From contig CAYMCV010000083.1 of NCBI GenBank assembly GCA_964389005.1, positions 1 to 11,116 on the forward strand: a stretch of 11,116 nt of DNA. The letters run 5' to 3'. This DNA comes from CAYMCV01 sp964389005. Lineage in GTDB: Bacteria > Bacillota > Clostridia > Lachnospirales > Lachnospiraceae. Below are positions 6,589 to 11,116 of this stretch, piece after piece (within the stretch, counting starts at the first letter, position 1; every line of letters starts with the position of its first letter). The notes beneath the pieces are model-generated. The model was given only the letters and a program-made list of their open reading frames with translations, did no database searches and had not been told where the DNA came from. A program made the position numbers and the translations under genes.

Positions 6589-7896
6589 TTAATTATTCAC
6601 CGGCTCAATTGAAATCCACATAGCCGGTCGTATGCCTAAAACCGACTGAAGTTGATTTATCTCCTCACCTTCTCCTTCTTTCTTAATTGCACCGTCTTCC
6701 GAAACATAATAAGAGGTAAATGTCTCTCCTTCCATGTCTGTATTTCGAAGCCACCATGTTTTGATGTTTTCTGACACCATTCGTTGCTCATCATTCTCAA
6801 AAAATACATTCACTTCATCAGAACTCAATAAAAAGATTTTATCTGTGATTTCACTATCTCCGTAAGTTGAAGGAAATATCGTATCAAGAATTACACTTTT
6901 CTCATCATCTGTAAAGTTCTCATTCAAATATGAACCGTTCAAATTTGAGCGAATATGGGATTCTGCCCAGGCAACCGTCTTGGTTTGATTACCGAAATGG
7001 CTACTTCCGGTTATAGACTTACTAATGATCAATGCCTTATCAGCTTCTTTGAGCAATACAATCCACTCTTGATTTTCAGAACCAAAACAAATAGTTTCTC
7101 CTACTTCTGTATCATTGATCATCGCATTTCTTGCTTTGGCCGCACCTTCCGCAGCTGTATCGAAATCACCAAGTTCTTTATATTGACTGTAGGCACTTGC
7201 ATAATAGCCTAAATCATAGGAATTCTTCGCTTCTTGCAATTTTCCTTGTTTCTCCCTTAATTCTTGTGCAGCAACGATTCTCTTTTGCTCCTCCTCATTA
7301 ACTTTATTCAAAAATTTCATACTTTCGACGACGCATGCGCCAAATCCTACAAATAAAGTAGCAATAATTATCAATATAATGACTGTTTTAATGACTCCGT
7401 TTCTCTTTTTCTTCTTTAATTTCTTCTGACAAATTTCTATTTGTTCTTTTGAATCTCTCCATTCCGGTATAGATTCAAATATTTTTATCGCCTGTTTCAG
7501 CGAACTCTTACTACATCCATTTCCAGAAAGTTGTCTTGCATTAGCATAAACTTGATCTATTTTTCGACAACGGTCTCGCTCATAAATCGCTTTTAAACTA
7601 TCTGTCAGAATTGCTTTTAATTTATTATCTGCATATTGCATTACTCTTGCATAAATAGTCTCTTTGTCAAACATGATCTCACTGTTACGTAGATCTCCAA
7701 CTCTTCTGGCTCGACAAAGTATCATCAATTTCCCCAAATAAGCATTCACATTTTCCGGCTCTCGATCCAGAATTTTCTCACAATATATGTTCGCGTTATC
7801 CCACTCTGCATCCTCCAAAAACAGAAATACTCTTTTCTGCCAAGAAGCAATCTCTTGTGAGTTATGTACTACGTTTACGGGTTCAACCGCTTTCAT
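6589..7896 (-). CDS. Helical-repeat / transmembrane / DUF6273 protein, probable C-terminal half of the TIR protein
   Basis: A 435-residue protein. Helical TPR-like repeats lie at about 17-60 (KRVFLFLEDAEWDNANIYCE) and 133-160 (the FESIPEWRDSKEQI type), followed by a basic patch and one transmembrane helix at about 168-190. A coiled/repeat segment follows at 196-257. Residues about 265-432 form a DUF6273-type domain with its hallmarks: EWIVLL, ALIISKSI, W..S.IRSNLNGSYLNENFTDDEK, DKIFLLSSDEV, WWLR and the C-terminal GIRPAMWI. This places DUF6273 on the far side of the membrane from the repeats. The ATG at 7896 overlaps the TIR stop (ATGA) and has no Shine-Dalgarno sequence. The -1 frame reads on upstream as KTSPMKAV, so it may be a fusion partner split off by a frame change. 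The domain's biochemical role is unknown to me. Confidence 0.8.
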   Translation of the reverse strand: MKAVEPVNVVHNSQEIASWQKRVFLFLEDAEWDNANIYCEKILDREPENVNAYLGKLMILCRARRVGDLRNSEIMFDKETIYARVMQYADNKLKAILTDSLKAIYERDRCRKIDQVYANARQLSGNGCSKSSLKQAIKIFESIPEWRDSKEQIEICQKKLKKKKRNGVIKTVIILIIIATLFVGFGACVVESMKFLNKVNEEEQKRIVAAQELREKQGKLQEAKNSYDLGYYASAYSQYKELGDFDTAAEGAAKARNAMINDTEVGETICFGSENQEWIVLLKEADKALIISKSITGSSHFGNQTKTVAWAESHIRSNLNGSYLNENFTDDEKSVILDTIFPSTYGDSEITDKIFLLSSDEVNVFFENDEQRMVSENIKTWWLRNTDMEGETFTSYYVSEDGAIKKEGEGEEINQLQSVLGIRPAMWISIEPVNN

Positions 7897-8795
7897 AGGG
7901 CTTGTTTTACCAAGAATTTTTTTATTCCATGAATTAGATCTTGCATAAAGCCAAGTTTGGACATATCCAATGCTTGAAATGTTGACAAAGCACTCGGTAA
8001 ATCGTAAGCGTTCATATCACGATATGCAGGAATGATGACCTTATTGTTATTCTCTTTCATCAAAAGAAGAAAACGGTTCCACTCATTCTTCACCCAAACC
8101 GATTCCAAATACTCTGCCTTTGTTCCTATTACAACCATAATTTTTGCACTGTTCAATGCGGCAAAAATGTACGGCTCATACATAGTACCAAGTTTTCCTT
8201 CCAACGTTATACGTGAGAAGAAAACCTTTAACCCTTCCTTACATAATTGATAATATATATCCTGCGCCAAAACACTGTCCTGTGTCCTAGTCTGACCATC
8301 GCTTTCTTTATAACAAATAAAAACATCAAACGGTGCTTCTTTGGAGGATATTTCGTATATCTTCTTCTGTAAAATCTGAATTTCAGCCGCTTGTTCCTTC
8401 AATATCGCTTTTTGTTCTTCATCAGAACAATTGATTGCTTCCAGATAATCTACATCTTCCGAAATCGGGGCATATTGCATTCGGTGGCAAGTCGGCACCT
8501 TACGTTCGGTAGTCGGGTCATTAACATACTCAATTCCATATCTGCATAACACAATAGACCAATAAATGTCCGGATCATTTCCGCGATTTTTCAAAACATC
8601 CTCATAAATCTCCATTGCTTTGTCAAATTCGCATTTTCTTCTGTAGTTGTTGGCTCTGTTAATGATATTGACACTTTGGTCTCCTTCATATCCGGGTACT
8701 GTTTGTTTCGTTTGACAATACTTACACTCGCAAATTCCGTTTCCTGTACCGATTTCCAGTTCTCCGCCACACATTTTACAAATAAAAACAGCCAT
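7893..8795 (-). CDS. Zinc-ribbon / helical-repeat / TIR domain protein
   Basis: A 300-residue protein. A zinc ribbon occupies residues 6-27 (Cys6, Cys9, Cys24, Cys27). A TPR-like stretch at about 45-90 (FDKAMEIYEDVL) follows, then a linker and coil at 125-150, then a TIR domain at about 155-295. That domain has FDVFICYKE as its first strand, EGLKVFFSRI, and YEPYIFAALNSAKIMVVIGT. Glu207 in YEPYI is placed like the catalytic glutamate of NAD-cleaving TIR domains such as SARM1, so NADase or cyclic-ADPR synthase activity is possible but not shown. The protein ends abruptly right after the TIR domain. Relatives I recall continue into repeats of the kind encoded by the next gene. A promoter lies at 8890-8918. 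The Shine-Dalgarno sequence is mediocre (AAGGGG 11 nt upstream, GGAG 2 nt upstream). Confidence 0.9.
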   Translation of the reverse strand: MAVFICKMCGGELEIGTGNGICECKYCQTKQTVPGYEGDQSVNIINRANNYRRKCEFDKAMEIYEDVLKNRGNDPDIYWSIVLCRYGIEYVNDPTTERKVPTCHRMQYAPISEDVDYLEAINCSDEEQKAILKEQAAEIQILQKKIYEISSKEAPFDVFICYKESDGQTRTQDSVLAQDIYYQLCKEGLKVFFSRITLEGKLGTMYEPYIFAALNSAKIMVVIGTKAEYLESVWVKNEWNRFLLLMKENNNKVIIPAYRDMNAYDLPSALSTFQALDMSKLGFMQDLIHGIKKFLVKQAL

Positions 8796-8855
8796 TTCTC
8801 CACTATCCCCTTATCATTAGATTAATAATACACAATTTTTTGTTAAAAATACTCA

Positions 8856-8882
8856 CAATATGTGCGATACACATTGCATGCA
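8856..8882. repeat. Inverted repeat and palindrome in the TIR leader
   Basis: CAATATGTG-CGATA-CACATTG (8856-8876) is an inverted repeat with a 2-nt bulge, directly followed by the palindrome TGCATGCA (8875-8882). Both fall right at and downstream of the expected transcription start of the TIR operon, where a repressor would act. They could also be chance in AT-rich DNA. Confidence 0.35.
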
Positions 8883-8889
8883 CCATCTA

Positions 8890-8918
8890 ATTATATCGAA
8901 CTTATCCTTCTTTTTCAA
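8890..8918 (-). promoter_or_regulatory. Promoter of the TIR operon
   Basis: On the minus strand TTGAAA (8913-8918) and a perfect TATAAT (8890-8895) are separated by 17 nt, a near-consensus vegetative promoter. Transcription would begin near 8883 and leave an untranslated leader of almost 90 nt. Confidence 0.65.
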
Positions 8919-8991
8919 TTACAAATTACTCATTTATGAATCAATTTCTGTTCTTACTGAGTAATCAGTCTGTAACGTTATAAAACAAGTT

Positions 8992-9037
8992 AAAAATAGG
9001 ATTAAAAACTCACTGACATGAATTAAGAATCCTATTT
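8992..9037 (-). terminator. Probable terminator of the purine operon
   Basis: AAATAGGATT (8994-9003) and AATCCTATTT (9028-9037) are a perfect 10-bp inverted repeat 29 nt past the end of the AICAR formyltransferase gene. On the minus strand the second arm runs into TTTTTAAC, a short U tail. The 24-nt loop is long and the stem is AT-rich, so it may be weak. The rest of the gap 8796-9065 holds the TIR promoter and leader and a small inverted repeat ACTGA-GTAA-TCAGT (8956-8969). Confidence 0.5.
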
Positions 9038-9065
9038 ATAATTTATTACCTTTATGATTGAACGA

Positions 9066-10244
9066 TTAATGATGGAATAAACGTATCTTTGTAAATGCCA
9101 TAACCATATCATATTTATTACAGCAATCAATAACAGCGTCGTCACGTACCGAACCGCCCGGTTCCGCAATATATTTTACACCGCTCTTTTTTGCTCTCTC
9201 AATATTGTCACTAAATGGGAAGAACGCATCGGAACCGAGTGCAACATCATCCATTTGATTCAGCCATGCACGCTTTTCTTCTTTGGTAAATATCTCAGGT
9301 TTTACCTTGAATTTCTCCTGCCATACGCCTTCTGCCAATACATCTTCATATTCGTCTCCGATATAGACGTCAATTGCATTATCGCGGTCTGCTCTGGAAA
9401 TATTATCGACGAATTGCAAATCCAAAACCTTTGGTGACTGACGAAGCAACCAATTATCGGCTTTGCTTCCTGCAAGTCTCGTACAATGAACTCTGGACTG
9501 CTGTCCTGCACCGATGCCGATTGCCTGTCCACCTTTTGCGTAGCAAACGGAATTGGACTGTGTATACTTTAATGTAATTAAGGAAATGAGTAAGTCAATT
9601 TTGGCGCTTTCCGGAAGATTTTTGTTCGTGGTAACGATATCCGAAAGAAATTCTTCGTTAATTGCAAGGTCATTTCTACCTTGCTCAAACGTAATTCCAA
9701 ACACGTCTTTATGTTCAATGGGTTCCGGTGTATAAGATGGATCAATTTCGATGACATTGTATTTTCCACCTTTTTTTGAAGATAATAGTTCTAATGCTTC
9801 CGGTTCATATCCCGGTGCAATGACACCATCCGAAACTTCCCTTTTGATGATACGAGCCGTTGAAACATCACAAACGTCAGACAATGCAATGAAATCTCCA
9901 AACGAAGACATTCTGTCTGCTCCGCGTGCGCGTGCATATGCACAAGCAAGTGGTGATAATTCACCCAAATCATCAACCCAGTATATCTTTGCAAGTGTAT
10001 CACTTAACGGAAGTCCAACCGCCGCTCCTGCCGGTGAAACATGCTTGAAGGAAGTAGCCGCCGGAAGTCCTGTTGCCTTTTTTAACTCTTTTACCAATTG
10101 CCAACCGTTAAAAGCATCCATAAAATTGATATAACCCGGTTTTCCACATAATACCTTAATCGGCAAATCATTACCGTTATTCACTAAGATTTTCGATGGT
10201 TTTTGGTTAGGATTGCATCCGTATTTCAATTCTAATTCTTTCAT
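9066..10244 (-). CDS. Stand-alone AICAR formyltransferase
   Basis: Transfers a formyl group from 10-formyl-tetrahydrofolate to AICAR to give FAICAR, the penultimate step of IMP synthesis. The 392 residues cover the whole AICAR transformylase domain. SFKHVSPAGAAVG at 65-77 holds the catalytic Lys-His pair (K67, H68). KYTQSNSVCYAK at 226-237 and the adjoining GGQAIGIGAGQQSRVH form the substrate and folate site, SDAFFPFSDN is at 338-347, and FTKIRLFHH closes the protein. The N-terminal IMP cyclohydrolase domain of ordinary bifunctional PurH (over 500 residues) is absent; the protein begins directly with the transferase part (YGCNPNQKP). The cyclohydrolase step is supplied by the gene just upstream. 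This stand-alone form has been called PurV. AGGAGG lies 6 nt before the ATG at 10244. Confidence 0.93.
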   Translation of the reverse strand: MKELELKYGCNPNQKPSKILVNNGNDLPIKVLCGKPGYINFMDAFNGWQLVKELKKATGLPAATSFKHVSPAGAAVGLPLSDTLAKIYWVDDLGELSPLACAYARARGADRMSSFGDFIALSDVCDVSTARIIKREVSDGVIAPGYEPEALELLSSKKGGKYNVIEIDPSYTPEPIEHKDVFGITFEQGRNDLAINEEFLSDIVTTNKNLPESAKIDLLISLITLKYTQSNSVCYAKGGQAIGIGAGQQSRVHCTRLAGSKADNWLLRQSPKVLDLQFVDNISRADRDNAIDVYIGDEYEDVLAEGVWQEKFKVKPEIFTKEEKRAWLNQMDDVALGSDAFFPFSDNIERAKKSGVKYIAEPGGSVRDDAVIDCCNKYDMVMAFTKIRLFHH

Positions 10245-10265
10245 AAAAGCCTCCTGAATGAATAC

Positions 10266-10979
10266 TTATACATTTTTGTTTACGATTCTTGAAGTTACCA
10301 TTCCCGTTTTAATATCAATGAAACGAACAAACAAAGATACTTTGTTTTCTTGATTCAGCGAATTCCAAATTGAATTCGTAAACTCATCAATTGTTCCAAA
10401 AATCTCTACCAATTTGGGCTCACCTTCAAAACTCGGAAGCGGATTGCCGTCACTTTGATATGTATGAATCAGTCTTCCCTCTCCTGCTTTCGGGTTTTCG
10501 TATGCATAAGTGTAACGATTGCACGAAGAAGCATCGCCCTCATTACTTTTTAGGATGGATAACGCATAGTTATATGTCTGATTCTCAACATGCATAATTC
10601 CCGATATACGTGGCGTATAGTTTGGCCCATCGGGCTCAAACTCTCTGCTTCGAAGCGACTGTTCAAAAGTCATCTGATGATCCATTCCTTCATAAATTGT
10701 ATCAGTTTGATCGCCGTTTGTAACTATGGTTTTGTTACCGAGCACACGAACCGGTGCATAAATAATCAAACTAGGGTCTGTCATTTTGGAAGGATCAAAT
10801 GCTTGTGTGCGGATTCCGTCTCCATCTTCTACAAAGATACGATTACGACTGTTTTCACTTCTTCCCATTATGAAATAGGCTGCAACCGCGCTGCATCCGT
10901 CTGCGGATTTTCCAAGAATGATGCCTCTTCCGGGATATGAATTCCCCTGTAACTCATTAGTTAATTGTAATTTCTTCAT
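10266..10979 (-). CDS. purO: IMP cyclohydrolase, PurO type
   Basis: Closes FAICAR to IMP, the last step of purine ring synthesis. The 237 residues match the PurO (archaeal-type) cyclohydrolase family, which is unrelated to the cyclohydrolase domain of PurH. Recognisable parts are NSYPGRGIILGKS near residue 13, AYFIMGRSENSRNR at 34-47, the NGDQTDTIYEG segment at 88-98, and PNYTPRISG at 119-127. The start at 10979 is chosen because GGAGGAA lies 6 nt upstream. The frame is open to 11111, but those 44 extra residues are hydrophobic noise across the promoter region. The AICAR formyltransferase follows after 21 nt, so the two genes complete the IMP pathway together. Confidence 0.88.
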   Translation of the reverse strand: MKKLQLTNELQGNSYPGRGIILGKSADGCSAVAAYFIMGRSENSRNRIFVEDGDGIRTQAFDPSKMTDPSLIIYAPVRVLGNKTIVTNGDQTDTIYEGMDHQMTFEQSLRSREFEPDGPNYTPRISGIMHVENQTYNYALSILKSNEGDASSCNRYTYAYENPKAGEGRLIHTYQSDGNPLPSFEGEPKLVEIFGTIDEFTNSIWNSLNQENKVSLFVRFIDIKTGMVTSRIVNKNV

Positions 10980-10985
10980 ATGTTT

Positions 10986-10992
10986 TTCCTCC
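10986..10992 (-). promoter_or_regulatory. Ribosome binding site that fixes the purO start
   Basis: GGAGGAA on the minus strand, 6 nt before the ATG at 10979. It rules against the much longer frame that reaches 11111. Confidence 0.65.
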
Positions 10993-11048
10993 GAAACGAA
11001 TGATATATCTACTTTAATAAGCCAATGAACATCATGCAAATAGACGAG

Positions 11049-11079
11049 AAGTATAGAATTATACTTATCAAAATGATAA
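11049..11079. promoter_or_regulatory. Probable purO promoter region with two inverted repeats
   Basis: On the minus strand TATAAT (11058-11063) is a perfect -10 about 80 nt before the purO start, though no good -35 is seen (TTGAGT is 20 nt away). It lies inside AAGTATA-N4-TATACTT (11049-11066), a perfect 7-4-7 inverted repeat. Just upstream is TTATCA-AAA-TGATAA (11065-11079), a perfect 6-3-6 repeat. Two repeats over a -10 box suggest an operator. I see no PurR box of the Bacillus type and no purine riboswitch. Confidence 0.4.
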
Positions 11080-11116
11080 ATATACTCAAACTCATAGCAA
11101 TAATGCCGCAAATCAT

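Noticed and set aside
8591..8803. Minus-strand alternative frame starting with GTG at 8803, closer to the AAGGGG site
   Set aside because: It overlaps the TIR gene in another frame and lacks its conserved zinc-ribbon sequence, which is read only in the frame from 8795.
8975..9045. Possible small RNA on the plus strand ending in the 8994-9037 hairpin
   Set aside because: The would-be promoter (TTACTG, 19 nt, TATAAA) is poor and the hairpin has a better U tail on the minus strand, where it serves the purine operon.
9751..10134. Plus-strand open frame of 127 codons inside the AICAR formyltransferase gene
   Set aside because: It is antisense to highly conserved coding sequence, has no recognisable domain and no good ribosome binding site; a shadow of the real gene.
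10980..11111. N-terminal extension of purO up to 11111
   Set aside because: The extension covers the promoter repeats and the ribosome binding site, and the PurO family begins at the MKKLQL start.
10980..11116. Purine riboswitch upstream of purO
   Set aside because: The conserved loop and junction bases of the purine aptamer are not present; only simple inverted repeats are seen.

Overview
This is AT-rich DNA from a low-GC Gram-positive, most likely an endospore-forming Clostridia of the Lachnospiraceae type. The evidence is the sporulation pair yqfC-yqfD ahead of phoH, strong GGAGG ribosome binding sites, and an IMP pathway split between a stand-alone AICAR formyltransferase and a PurO-type IMP cyclohydrolase. 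All whole genes but one lie on the minus strand; no RNA gene, CRISPR array or intact insertion sequence is visible.

Left edge (1-519): the N-terminal part of a type III restriction-modification methylase (Mod) enters from the left on the plus strand and loses its family sequence near position 285. It meets head-on a short two-helix membrane ORF that starts as a coupled gene after phoH and runs into DNA antisense to mod. The join looks like a deletion, an insertion scar or an assembly error.

Housekeeping block (516-5824, minus): in transcription order, a zinc-ribbon membrane protein (DUF2007-like), rlmH (23S rRNA pseudouridine-1915 methyltransferase), pdp (pyrimidine-nucleoside phosphorylase), then yqfC, yqfD and phoH. 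Most junctions overlap by 4 nt or are very short. A TTTACA-17-TATACT promoter lies ahead of the first gene, and a second possible promoter lies ahead of yqfC.

Middle (5825-8918): one plus-strand lipoprotein gene is divergent from the rlmH block and converges on a TIR locus, with a shared bidirectional terminator between them. The TIR locus (minus) has its own strong promoter. It encodes a zinc-ribbon/repeat/TIR protein and, in the -1 frame with a 4-nt overlap and no Shine-Dalgarno site, a helical-repeat/transmembrane/DUF6273 protein. The two look like halves of one larger protein split by a single-base frame change at an A4 run. This is the most interesting part of the window: a candidate TIR signalling or immune locus.

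Right end (9066-10979, minus): the PurO-type IMP cyclohydrolase and, 21 nt downstream, the stand-alone AICAR formyltransferase form a two-gene operon for the last two steps of IMP synthesis. Inverted repeats surround its probable promoter.
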